A stretch of 64,000 bases of DNA, taken from assembly GCA_031399165.1 (NCBI GenBank), contig JANNOO010000027.1:1-64000 (forward strand), in the 5' to 3' direction. Under the pieces are notes generated by a model. It was not told where the DNA came from, searched no databases, and saw only the letters and a program-made list of their open reading frames with translations. A program made the position numbers and the translations under genes. Below, one piece after another: positions 41,605-50,391 of this stretch. Position 1 is the first letter of the stretch; each line of letters opens with the position of its first letter. Source of the DNA: JAKFWI01 sp031399165 (GTDB lineage: Bacteria > Pseudomonadota > Alphaproteobacteria > Caulobacterales > Aquidulcibacteraceae).

Positions 41605-42249
41605 ATGCACCGGAAGCGACCCCAGTTTTCCAGCGCCAGCCGGAACGCAGCGCAGAACCCGGGCGTTATAGATCGTTGGATCGACTCGATCGCGCCCTGC
41701 CCCTGGCCCGCGCATGCGGGATATCAGAGTACGTTTTCCGAGCGTCACAGCCGCGCGAAGGCCGCGCTCTACACGCCCGACGAACGCGCTCGGCGAGACA
41801 CATCGCCATGGACAATTGTGCAGGCTGTGCTCGCGCCGCTGCAATTTCTGGTGTTCGGCGTCAGCCTCGTGCTTGTCCTCCGCTTCCTCACGACAGGCGA
41901 GGGCTACCAGATCGCCACCGCATCGATCCTGGCCAAGACGTTCCTGCTCTACCTGATCATGATCACCGGCTCGATGTGGGAGAAAGAAGTCTTCGGCAAA
42001 TGGTTGTTCGCCCGCGCCTTCTTCTGGGAGGACATGTTCTCCATGTTGGTGCTGGCGCTGCAGACGGCCTACGTCGTCGCGCTGCTCACGGGATGGGGCT
42101 CGCCGCAGGATCAGATGAGGATCGCGATCGCGGCTTACGCCGCCTACGTGATCAACGCGGCGCAGTTTCTTTTGAAGCTGCGCGAAGCCCGGCTTGAAGC
42201 CGAACGGACGGCTGCAGCGCCGATGCACGCAGGCGGGCACGCGGCATGA
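41605..42249 (+). CDS. bchF: 2-vinyl bacteriochlorophyllide hydratase
   Basis: The 214-residue enzyme hydrates the C3 vinyl group on the path to bacteriochlorophyllide a. The conserved core runs LYTPDERARRD-SPWTIVQAVLAPLQFLVFGVSL (from about residue 55) through MITGSMWEKEVFGKWLFARAFFWEDMFSMLVLALQTAY, with several membrane helices. Typical BchF proteins are about 160-175 residues; here an unusual hydrophilic N-terminal extension of about 50 residues precedes the core. The ATG at 41605 has GGGAGG seven bases upstream, which supports the long form. Its stop overlaps the bchN start (ATGA). Confidence 0.92.
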   Translation: MHRKRPQFSSASRNAAQNPGVIDRWIDSIAPCPWPAHAGYQSTFSERHSRAKAALYTPDERARRDTSPWTIVQAVLAPLQFLVFGVSLVLVLRFLTTGEGYQIATASILAKTFLLYLIMITGSMWEKEVFGKWLFARAFFWEDMFSMLVLALQTAYVVALLTGWGSPQDQMRIAIAAYAAYVINAAQFLLKLREARLEAERTAAAPMHAGGHAA

Positions 42250-43526
42250 ATTCAGCCGCCTCCGCCGTCGGGGTAGACAGTGACGCTGTGCCAGTGCTGC
42301 GCGAGCGCGGCCAGCGCGAAGTGTTCTGCGGACTTACGGGCATCGTCTGGCTGCATCGCAAAATTCAGGATGCTTTTTTCCTGGTGGTCGGCTCGCGCAC
42401 CTGCGCGCACCTGATCCAGTCGGCCGCCGGCGTTATGGTATTCGCCGAACCGCGCTTTGCTACTGCGATCATGGAAGAGCGCGATCTCGCTGGCCTGGTC
42501 GACGCTAATGAAGAACTCGACCGCGTCGTTGACCGTTTGCTTGAACGCCGCCCGGACATCAAACTTCTGTTTCTCGTCGGCTCGTGCCCGTCTGAGGTCA
42601 TCAAGCTAGACCTTTCGCGCGCCGCGCAGCGCTTGTCTGATAAACATCGCCCGGCTGTGCGTGTGCTGAACTATTCCGGCAGCGGCATCGAGACCACCTT
42701 CACGCAAGGCGAGGACGCTTGCCTTGCCGCGCTTGTGCCTGAGGCGCCGCACGCAGCGCCAGGCTCCGCTCCTTCGCTGGTCATCGTCGGCGCGCTGCCA
42801 GACATCGTCGAAGACCAGTTTCGCCGCCTCTTTGCCGAGCTCGGCATAAGCGAGGTTTCGTTTTTCCCGCCGCGACGGGCTGGCGCGATCCCTGCAATTG
42901 GCGCGAACACGCGCTTGCTGATCGCGCAACCCTTTCTCGGCGACACGGCGCGCGCGCTTGAAGCGCGTGGCGCCAAAAGGTTGCCGGCGCTGTTTCCCTT
43001 TGGCGCCGAGGGAACCACGCAATGGATCAAAGCCGCCGCCGACGCCTGGGGCGTGCCGGATCTGGAGTTCCGCCGCGTGATCGCGCCGCACCGCGAACGC
43101 GCCAAGCGCGCGCTGGAGCGCCACAAGGAAACGCTGAGCGGACGCAGCGTGTTTTTCTTCCCGGATTCGCAGCTTGAGCCGCCGCTGGCGCGCTTCCTTT
43201 CGGAAGAGCTTGGCATGGCGCCGATCGAGATCGGCACGCCTTACCTCAATCGCGAGCTGCTCTCCGAAGAGATGCGCCGCCTGCCGAAAGGCGCCCGCCT
43301 GAGCGAAGGGCAGGATGTCGAAAAGCAGTTGGATCGATGCCGCCAAGCGCGCCCCGATCTCGTTGTCTGCGGTCTCGGCCTGGCCAATCCGCTCGAAGCC
43401 GAAGGGCTGACCACGAAATGGTCGATCGAACTGGTTTTCTCGCCCGTTCATGGGTTCGAGCAAGCCGGCGATCTGGCGGCGCTGTTTGCGCGCCCCTTCG
43501 CGCGCCGCGCCATGTTGAGGGTCTGA
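42246..43526 (+). CDS. bchN: Dark-operative protochlorophyllide reductase subunit N
   Basis: The 426-residue BchN pairs with BchB to form the catalytic heterotetramer that reduces ring D of protochlorophyllide independently of light. The Cys ligands of the NB cluster are visible: VFCGLTGI (about residue 27), SRTCAHLI (about 52) and VGSCPSEVI (about 113). VLNYSGSGIETTFTQGEDACL follows. Because the enzyme is nitrogenase-like and oxygen-sensitive, its presence with the aerobic cyclase implies tolerance to or avoidance of high oxygen. bchB follows after four bases. Confidence 0.96.
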   Translation: MNSAASAVGVDSDAVPVLRERGQREVFCGLTGIVWLHRKIQDAFFLVVGSRTCAHLIQSAAGVMVFAEPRFATAIMEERDLAGLVDANEELDRVVDRLLERRPDIKLLFLVGSCPSEVIKLDLSRAAQRLSDKHRPAVRVLNYSGSGIETTFTQGEDACLAALVPEAPHAAPGSAPSLVIVGALPDIVEDQFRRLFAELGISEVSFFPPRRAGAIPAIGANTRLLIAQPFLGDTARALEARGAKRLPALFPFGAEGTTQWIKAAADAWGVPDLEFRRVIAPHRERAKRALERHKETLSGRSVFFFPDSQLEPPLARFLSEELGMAPIEIGTPYLNRELLSEEMRRLPKGARLSEGQDVEKQLDRCRQARPDLVVCGLGLANPLEAEGLTTKWSIELVFSPVHGFEQAGDLAALFARPFARRAMLRV

Positions 43527-43530
43527 CGCG

Positions 43531-45057
43531 ATGCAATTGACCGTCTGGACCTATGAAGGACCGCCCCATGTCGGCGCGATGCGCAACGCGACGGCGATGA
43601 AAGGCCAGCAATACGTTTTGCATGCGCCGCAGGGCGATACCTACGCCGATCTGCTGTTCACGATGATCGAGCGCCGCGGCGCCCGCCCGCCGGTGACCTA
43701 CACAACCTTCCAGGCGCGCGACCTCGGCGGCGACACGGCGGAATTGTTCAAGACCGCCGCACGCGAAGCGTATGAACGATTCAAGCCCGAGGCGATGATC
43801 GTCGGCGCCTCCTGCACCGCCGAACTGATCCAGGATGATCCGGCGGGCCTGGCGCGCGCGCTCGGCCTGCCGGTTCCGGTGATTCCACTGGACCTGCCCT
43901 CTTATCAAAAGAAAGAAAACTGGGGCGCGGCGGAGACGTTCTATCAGATCGTAAGGGCCTTTGCGCCGAAGGTGGACGGCGCGCCGCCGCGCACGACTGG
44001 CGCGCAGCCGCGATGCAACATCCTCGGGCCCACGGCGCTTGGCTTCCGCCATCGCGATGATGTCGTTGAGGTGAAGCGCCTGCTGGCCCGCCTGGGCGTG
44101 GCGGTAAACGTGACTGCGCCGCTCGACGCCCGTCCGTCAGACCTTGCGCGCCTGCCCGACGCTGATTTCAACGTCGTTCTCTATCCTGAAATCGCCGACG
44201 TGGCGGCGCGCTGGCTTGAGCGCACGCACGGCCAGAAGATGATCAGCACCGTGCCGATCGGCCACAACGCGACAAAGCGCTTCATCGCCGAGGTCGCGGC
44301 GCTGACTGGCCTCGACCCTGCGCATGTTCTTGCTGATGCGGACGCGCGCCTGCCCTGGTGGTCGCGCTCGGTTGACTCCAACTACCTCACCGGCAAACGC
44401 GTATTTGTTTTCGGCGACGCCACGCACGCCATCGCGGCCGCGCGGGTCGCCTCCGATGAACTCGGCTTCGAAGTCGTCGGCCTTGGAACATATTCACGCG
44501 AATTCGCCCGCGACGTGCGCGCCGCCGCCGAAGCGCTCGGCCTGAAAGCGCTGATCACTGAAGACTACCTCGAAGTCGAGGCCGCGATCGCGGCGCTGCA
44601 GCCGGAACTGGTCCTCGGCACGCAAATGGAGCGCCACATCGCCAAGCGCCTCGGCATTGGCTGCGCCGTGATCTCGGCGCCAGCGCATGTGCAGGACTAT
44701 CCAGCGCGCTTCTCGCCGCAGATGGGCTTCGAGGGCGCCAATGTGCTGTTCGACACATGGGTGCATCCGCTCGTCATGGGGCTGGAAGAACATCTGCTGG
44801 CGATGTTCCGCGAAGATTTCGAATTCAACGACGATGCTGGCGCATCCCACCTCGCCGCGCATCAACCGGCGCAAACCGCACCGTCAAACGTCAGCGACAT
44901 TACCTGGTCCAAGGAGGCTGAAGCCGAACTGATCAAGATACCTTTCTTTGTCCGCGGAAAAGCCCGCCGCAACGCAGAGCGCTTCGCCGCAGAGCAAGGC
45001 GTGGCGATTGTTCAAATCGAGACATTGTATGAAGCCAAAAGCCACTTCGCGCGCTGA
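43531..45057 (+). CDS. bchB: Dark-operative protochlorophyllide reductase subunit B
   Basis: The 508-residue BchB is the second catalytic subunit. It starts MQLTVWTYEGPPHVGAMR, then has IVGASCTAELIQDDP, PVIPLDLPSYQKKENWGA, HRDDVVEVKRLLARLGV and a C-terminal domain ending in a WSKEAEAELIKIPFFVRGKARRN extension, typical for the family. The Asp-equivalent cluster ligand near the N-terminus is in the expected region. Its end overlaps the bchH start by 29 bases. Confidence 0.96.
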   Translation: MQLTVWTYEGPPHVGAMRNATAMKGQQYVLHAPQGDTYADLLFTMIERRGARPPVTYTTFQARDLGGDTAELFKTAAREAYERFKPEAMIVGASCTAELIQDDPAGLARALGLPVPVIPLDLPSYQKKENWGAAETFYQIVRAFAPKVDGAPPRTTGAQPRCNILGPTALGFRHRDDVVEVKRLLARLGVAVNVTAPLDARPSDLARLPDADFNVVLYPEIADVAARWLERTHGQKMISTVPIGHNATKRFIAEVAALTGLDPAHVLADADARLPWWSRSVDSNYLTGKRVFVFGDATHAIAAARVASDELGFEVVGLGTYSREFARDVRAAAEALGLKALITEDYLEVEAAIAALQPELVLGTQMERHIAKRLGIGCAVISAPAHVQDYPARFSPQMGFEGANVLFDTWVHPLVMGLEEHLLAMFREDFEFNDDAGASHLAAHQPAQTAPSNVSDITWSKEAEAELIKIPFFVRGKARRNAERFAAEQGVAIVQIETLYEAKSHFAR

Positions 45058-48000
45058 AACGCCCACCGTCCGGGTCGTGATTGTCACGCTGGACAATCAC
45101 CTCGCTGGAGTCGTGCGCCGTGCGGAGAAGGCGCTCGCGAAAGACATTCCCGGCCTGTCGCTCTCGCTGCATGCCGCCACTGATTGGGGCGAAAATCGCG
45201 GCGCGCTCGATGCGTGCCTCGCCGACATCGCGTCGGCGGACATCATCGTGGCTACCATGCTGTTCATGGAAGACCACATCCAGGCGGTCCTGCCGGCGCT
45301 CGAAGCGCGGCGCGATCGGTGCGACGCCCTGATCGGCGCCATGTCGGCCGGCGAAATCATCCGCCTGACCAAACTTGGCCCGTTCCGGATGGACGGCTCG
45401 CAGACCGGACCGATCGCCTGGCTGAAGCGGCTGCGCGGCTCCAAAACCAGCAGCTCAGGCGCCGGCCAGATGGCGATGTTGCGCCGCCTGCCCAAACTGC
45501 TGCGCTACATACCGGGCAAGGCGCAGGATCTGCGCGCCTATTTCCTGACCATGCAATACTGGCTCTCCGGCTCGCCGGAGAATGTGGCCGACATGGTGCG
45601 CTTCCTGATCGGCCGCTACGCCGATGGCGCGCGGCGCGGCTTGCGTGAACAGCTCACCGCCGCTCCGCCGCGCGACTATCCCGAGATCGGGCTCTATCAC
45701 CCACGTGCATCTGACAAGATCGTGGAACTGGTGGAAAGCCTGCCCGCCGCGCCGAAAGCAACGGGCGTAGTGGGCGTGATAGTGCTGCGTTCCTACGTGC
45801 TCGCCAACGATGCCGGCCACTACGATGGCGTGATTGAGGCGCTGGAAGCGCGCGGGCTGAGGGTTATCCCCGCCTTTGCGTCCGGCCTCGATGCGCGCCC
45901 AGCGATCGAGAAATATTTCATCGTTGATGGCGCGCCGATCGTAGACGCCGTCGTCTCGCTGACCGGGTTCTCGCTGGTCGGCGGACCGGCCTACAATGAT
46001 TCAAAAGCGGCCGAAGAGATTCTGGCGCGTCTGGATGTGCCCTACATTTCCGCACAGCCGCTGGAGTTTCAAAGCCTGGAGCGCTGGGGCGCCTCGCGCA
46101 CGGGGCTATCGCCAGTCGAATCCACCATCATGGTCGCGATCCCCGAACTTGACGGCGCCACCGCGCCGATCGTGTTTGGAGGCCGCTCTGACGGCTCCGG
46201 CGAAGCGTGCAAGGGATGCCATAAGGGCTGCCGCTTCGAGGCATCGTCTATCGCCGCGAAAATGTGCGCCTGCCCCGAGCGCGCCGAGATGCTGGCTGCG
46301 CGGGTCGCGCGGATGGTGGCGTTGCGCAAGGCCGCGCGCCGCGACCGCAAGATCGCCATCGTGCTGTTCAACTTCCCGCCGAATTCCGGCGCGGTCGGTT
46401 CGGCGGCGTATTTGTCGGTGTTCGCCTCGCTCTTCAACACGCTGAATGCGCTTAAGCGCGCTGGTTACGACGTTGCCGTTCCCCGCTCAGTCGAGGATTT
46501 GCGTACGCGCCTGCTTGACGGCAATTCCAAACGCTTCGGCGTTGACGCCAATGTCCATGTGCGCATCCCCGCAGATGATCACGTGCGCCGCGAACGGCAC
46601 CTGGCCGAAATCGAAGCGGCATGGGGGCCGGCGCCGGGCCGTCAGCTCAGCGACGGCCGCTCAATCTTCGTTCTGGGCGTGCAATTCGGCAACGTGTTCG
46701 TCGGACTCCAGCCGGGCTTCGGCTACGAAGGCGATCCGATGCGCCTGATGTTTGAGGCGAGCTTCGCGCCGACACACGCCTTCTGCGCCTTCTATCGCTG
46801 GCTGCGCGAGGATTTCGGCGCCAACGCCGTGCTGCATTTCGGCACGCATGGCGCGCTCGAATTCATGCCGGGCAAGCAAGTCGGCCTCAGCGGCGCCGAT
46901 TGGCCCGACCGGCTGATCGGAGACCTGCCGAACTTGTATCTGTACGCCGGCAACAACCCGACCGAGGGCATGATCGCCAAGCGCCGGTCTTCAGCGACGC
47001 TGATCACCCATCTGACACCGCCGATCGCCAAATCCGGGCTTTATCAAAAGCTGCAGGATCTGAAAGCGCTGATCGAGCGATGGAACGGCGCGCGGCGTGA
47101 AGAGCGCGACACACTCGCCCTAACTCTACAGGCCGCCGCCTCTGAACTGGAACTCGCGGCGCCAGCTGCTTCGTGGTCGAGCGCCAGCAGCGGCGAAGTC
47201 GCCACGCTAACCGCGCGGATCGCCGAAATTGAAGACGCGCTGATCCCGAGCGGCCTGCACACAATCGGCGTCCCGCCCGATGCTGGCGAGCGCGCGGACC
47301 TGTTGCTCGCCATCGCCGAGGGTCGTGGCGACGCGCCGCCGCGCGCGGCGATCGAAGCGATGATCGCCGGCGCAACACCCGAAGAAGCGCTTGGCCATGC
47401 GGGCAAAAAGTCCCGCGATCTGCTCGCAACGATGCGCGACTTGCAAGCGACGAACGCGCTCCTCGCACACGATCATGAGATTGGCGCGATCATCGCCGCG
47501 CTGGATGGGCGCTATATTCGGCCCGCGCCGGGCGGAGACATCGTGCGGACGCCAGCCGTGCTGCCCACTGGGCGCAACATGCATGGCTTCGACCCGTTCC
47601 GCGTGCCCAGCGCGCTCGCCGTGCATGACGGCGCGATGCAGGCCAACCGCCTCCTGGCGCAGCACGCCAAGCGGAGCGCTGGCGCCTATCCCGAATCGAT
47701 CGCCATGGTGTTGTGGGGGTCGGACAATCTGAAGAGCGAAGGCGGTCCTATCGCCCAGGCGCTGGCGCTGATGGGCGCGCGCCCGCGATTTGACTCCTAC
47801 GGGCGTCTATGCGGCGCGAGCTTGATCCCGTTGGCCGAATTGGGCCGCCCCCGTATCGACGTGGTGATGACGCTGACCGGGATTTTCCGCGACCTACTGG
47901 CGCTGCAAGTGCGCATGCTCGCTGAAGCGGCGTATATGGCTGCGGCCGCCGACGAACCGCTTGAGCAGAATTATATGCGTAAGCACGCGCTGGAGCTCGC

Positions 48001-48763
48001 GGCCGCGCATGGTTGCGACATCGAGACCGCCGCGCTCCGCGTGTTTTCCAACGCCGACGGCGCCTACGGCGCCAACGTGAATCAGCTGATCGATTCCGGA
48101 GTCTGGAGCGAGGAAGAAGAACTCGCCGACGCCTTTGAAAGCCGCAAGTGCTTCGCTTATGGCCGCACTGGCGCGGCCGTGCGGCAATCGAAAATGCTGC
48201 GCAGCATCCTGAAGGGCGTCGATTTCACCTACCAAAATCTGGAATCGGTGGAGCTCGGCGTGACCACGATCGACCATTATGTCGATACGCTTGGCGGCGT
48301 AAGCCGCGCCGTCCGGCGCGCGCGCGGCGCCGTCACGCCCGTTTACATTGGCGACCAGACTCACGGCGATGGCAAAGTGCGCACTCTCGCCGAGCAGGTC
48401 TCGCTCGAAACCCATACGCGCATGCTCAACCCGCGCTGGTATGAGGGCCTGCTGAAGCACGGCTACGAGGGCGTTCGCCAGATCGAAGCGCAAGTGACCA
48501 ATACGATGGGCTGGTCGGCGACGACTGGCCAAGTCGAGCCGTGGATCTACCAACGCATCAGCGAAACCTACGTGCTCGACGACGAGATGCGCCGGCGCCT
48601 GGCCGCGCTTAATCCCAAAGCCTCCGCGCGCATGGCCAACCGCCTGCTGGAAGCGCACGAACGCAAATACTGGCGCCCGAGCGACGAGACGCTCGATGCG
48701 CTGCGCCACGCCAGCGATGAGCTTGAAGATCAATTGGAAGGCATCGCCGCGCCAGCGGCCTGA
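45029..48763 (+). CDS. bchH: Magnesium chelatase subunit H
   Basis: The 1244-residue BchH binds protoporphyrin IX and inserts Mg with the BchI/BchD ATPase, at the branch to bacteriochlorophyll. Visible are VVIVTLDNHLAGVVRRAEK, ACKGCHKGCRFEASSIA, VLHFGTHGALEFMPGKQVGLS and GNNPTEGMIAKRRS, VLPTGRNMHGFDP and NVNQLIDSGVW. Start at 45029 overlaps bchB by 29 bases and gives the expected length; the upstream in-frame extension lies inside bchB. bchI and bchD are not in the window and must be elsewhere. Confidence 0.96.
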   Translation: MKPKATSRAETPTVRVVIVTLDNHLAGVVRRAEKALAKDIPGLSLSLHAATDWGENRGALDACLADIASADIIVATMLFMEDHIQAVLPALEARRDRCDALIGAMSAGEIIRLTKLGPFRMDGSQTGPIAWLKRLRGSKTSSSGAGQMAMLRRLPKLLRYIPGKAQDLRAYFLTMQYWLSGSPENVADMVRFLIGRYADGARRGLREQLTAAPPRDYPEIGLYHPRASDKIVELVESLPAAPKATGVVGVIVLRSYVLANDAGHYDGVIEALEARGLRVIPAFASGLDARPAIEKYFIVDGAPIVDAVVSLTGFSLVGGPAYNDSKAAEEILARLDVPYISAQPLEFQSLERWGASRTGLSPVESTIMVAIPELDGATAPIVFGGRSDGSGEACKGCHKGCRFEASSIAAKMCACPERAEMLAARVARMVALRKAARRDRKIAIVLFNFPPNSGAVGSAAYLSVFASLFNTLNALKRAGYDVAVPRSVEDLRTRLLDGNSKRFGVDANVHVRIPADDHVRRERHLAEIEAAWGPAPGRQLSDGRSIFVLGVQFGNVFVGLQPGFGYEGDPMRLMFEASFAPTHAFCAFYRWLREDFGANAVLHFGTHGALEFMPGKQVGLSGADWPDRLIGDLPNLYLYAGNNPTEGMIAKRRSSATLITHLTPPIAKSGLYQKLQDLKALIERWNGARREERDTLALTLQAAASELELAAPAASWSSASSGEVATLTARIAEIEDALIPSGLHTIGVPPDAGERADLLLAIAEGRGDAPPRAAIEAMIAGATPEEALGHAGKKSRDLLATMRDLQATNALLAHDHEIGAIIAALDGRYIRPAPGGDIVRTPAVLPTGRNMHGFDPFRVPSALAVHDGAMQANRLLAQHAKRSAGAYPESIAMVLWGSDNLKSEGGPIAQALALMGARPRFDSYGRLCGASLIPLAELGRPRIDVVMTLTGIFRDLLALQVRMLAEAAYMAAAADEPLEQNYMRKHALELAAAHGCDIETAALRVFSNADGAYGANVNQLIDSGVWSEEEELADAFESRKCFAYGRTGAAVRQSKMLRSILKGVDFTYQNLESVELGVTTIDHYVDTLGGVSRAVRRARGAVTPVYIGDQTHGDGKVRTLAEQVSLETHTRMLNPRWYEGLLKHGYEGVRQIEAQVTNTMGWSATTGQVEPWIYQRISETYVLDDEMRRRLAALNPKASARMANRLLEAHERKYWRPSDETLDALRHASDELEDQLEGIAAPAA

Positions 48764-48772
48764 GGAATATAG

Positions 48773-49672
48773 ATGACGACCCTCGACATGCCACGAACGC
48801 TTCCAAGACGCGCTGACGGCGAAGGCAGCGTGCAGGTGCTGATGGACCCGGCGCTCAAGATCGAGCGGGCGAAGGTTTTTGCGATCTATGGCAAGGGCGG
48901 CATCGGCAAGAGCACGACGTCATCCAATCTCTCCGCGGCGTTCTCGCATCTGGGAAAACGCGTGCTGCAGATCGGCTGCGATCCCAAGCATGACAGCACA
49001 TTTACGCTGACCAAGCGTCTCGTGCCGACCGTGATCGACGTCTTGGAAAGTGTGGACTTTCACAGCGAAGAACTCCGCCCCGAAGACTTCATCTACGAAG
49101 GCTATAACGGCGTGATGTGCGTGGAGGCCGGCGGCCCGCCCGCTGGTACGGGTTGCGGCGGCTATGTCGTTGGCCAGACGGTGAAGCTGCTGAAAGAGCA
49201 TCACCTGCTGGAAGACACCGACATCGTGATCTTCGACGTATTGGGTGATGTGGTGTGCGGCGGGTTTGCCGCGCCGCTGCAACACGCCGAGCGTGCGCTG
49301 ATCGTAACCGCCAACGATTTCGACTCAATTTTCGCGATGAACCGCATCATCGCGGCCATCCGCGCCAAATCGAAGAATTATGACGTGCGCCTCGGCGGCG
49401 TGATCGTAAACCGCAGCGACGGCACTGATCAGGTCGACCGCTACAACCAAGCCATTGGCCTCGACCGCGTCGCCCATTTCCCGATCCTCGACGCGATTCG
49501 TCTGAGCCGGCTGAAGAAATCCACTCTGTTCGAGATGGAGTCCACGCCCGCGCTGGAGGCCGTGAAGACCGAGTACATGCGCCTTGCGGCGTCGCTGATC
49601 GCCGGCGACCAGAAGTTTGATTGCGTTCCGATGAAGGACCGCGACATTTTCGATTTTCTAGGCTTCGAATGA
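48773..49672 (+). CDS. bchL: Light-independent protochlorophyllide reductase iron protein
   Basis: The 299-residue BchL is the ATP-dependent electron donor to BchN-BchB, homologous to the nitrogenase iron protein. P-loop VFAIYGKGGIGKSTTSSNLS is at about residues 37-56, GCDPKHDSTFTL follows, and the two Cys that bridge the cluster are in AGTGCGGYVVG and GDVVCGGFAAPL. The C-terminus is canonical (DREIFDFLGFE-like). Ten bases after bchH and overlapping the bchM start, it is part of the same operon. Confidence 0.97.
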   Translation: MTTLDMPRTLPRRADGEGSVQVLMDPALKIERAKVFAIYGKGGIGKSTTSSNLSAAFSHLGKRVLQIGCDPKHDSTFTLTKRLVPTVIDVLESVDFHSEELRPEDFIYEGYNGVMCVEAGGPPAGTGCGGYVVGQTVKLLKEHHLLEDTDIVIFDVLGDVVCGGFAAPLQHAERALIVTANDFDSIFAMNRIIAAIRAKSKNYDVRLGGVIVNRSDGTDQVDRYNQAIGLDRVAHFPILDAIRLSRLKKSTLFEMESTPALEAVKTEYMRLAASLIAGDQKFDCVPMKDRDIFDFLGFE

Positions 49673-50391
49673 CCATGACCGCCGCCACCCGCACCAGCGC
49701 CGCATACGAACTGCGCAAAGACAAACTCGAAACCTATTTCGATCGGGTTGCGCTCGACGCATGGGCGCAACTTACGTCTGACGCGCCGGTCAGCCGCATC
49801 CGCGCCACGGTGCGCGCTGGACGCGACAGCATGCGCGATACGCTGATCTCGTGGCTGCCGCATACGATAAGCCACATGAGTGTTTTCGACGCCGGCTGCG
49901 GCACGGGCGCGCTTTCCATCGCCGCGGCGCGACGCGGCGCGCGGGTCACGGGCGTCGATATCTCGGCGAGCTTGATAAAGTTGGCCGGGGAACGTGCGCC
50001 TAAGGATGTAGCGCCCGGCGCGGTGGATTTCGGCGTGGGTGACATGTTCGATCCGCGTTTCGGGCGTTTCGACTATGTCGTCGCAATGGACTCGCTGATC
50101 CACTACCCGGCGGACGAAATCCTACGCGTGCTGGGCGGGTTTGCAGCGCGCACCAACAAGGCGATCCTGTTCACGTTCGCGCCCCAGACGCCCGCGCTCT
50201 CGCTGATGCACGCCGCGGGCAAGCTGTTTCCGCGCGCGGATCGCGCCCCGGCGATCGAGCCGGTTAGCGAGGCGTCGATCCGGCGGCGCATAAGCGCATC
50301 GCCAGATTTCCTTGGCTGGTCAGTCCAGCGCAGTCAACGGATTTCGAGCGGCTTCTACATGTCTCATGCGATGGAGCTGACGCGCGCATGA
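49669..50391 (+). CDS. bchM: Magnesium-protoporphyrin IX methyltransferase
   Basis: The 240-residue SAM-dependent enzyme methylates the C13 propionate of Mg-protoporphyrin IX. Motif I is VFDAGCGTGALSIAAARRGA, and VVAMDSLIHYPADEI marks the catalytic core. NKAILFTFAPQTPALSLMH and a late YMSHAMELTRA follow. Start at 49669 overlaps the bchL stop (ATGA), and the stop overlaps lhaA. It hands its product to AcsF. Confidence 0.94.
   Translation: MTMTAATRTSAAYELRKDKLETYFDRVALDAWAQLTSDAPVSRIRATVRAGRDSMRDTLISWLPHTISHMSVFDAGCGTGALSIAAARRGARVTGVDISASLIKLAGERAPKDVAPGAVDFGVGDMFDPRFGRFDYVVAMDSLIHYPADEILRVLGGFAARTNKAILFTFAPQTPALSLMHAAGKLFPRADRAPAIEPVSEASIRRRISASPDFLGWSVQRSQRISSGFYMSHAMELTRA

Noticed and set aside
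41320..42240. A very long minus-strand open frame continuing upstream of aerR across bchF
   Set aside because: It is antisense to bchF, lacks homology and ribosome-binding context, and arises from GC-rich codon bias. The aerR start at 41319 fits family length.
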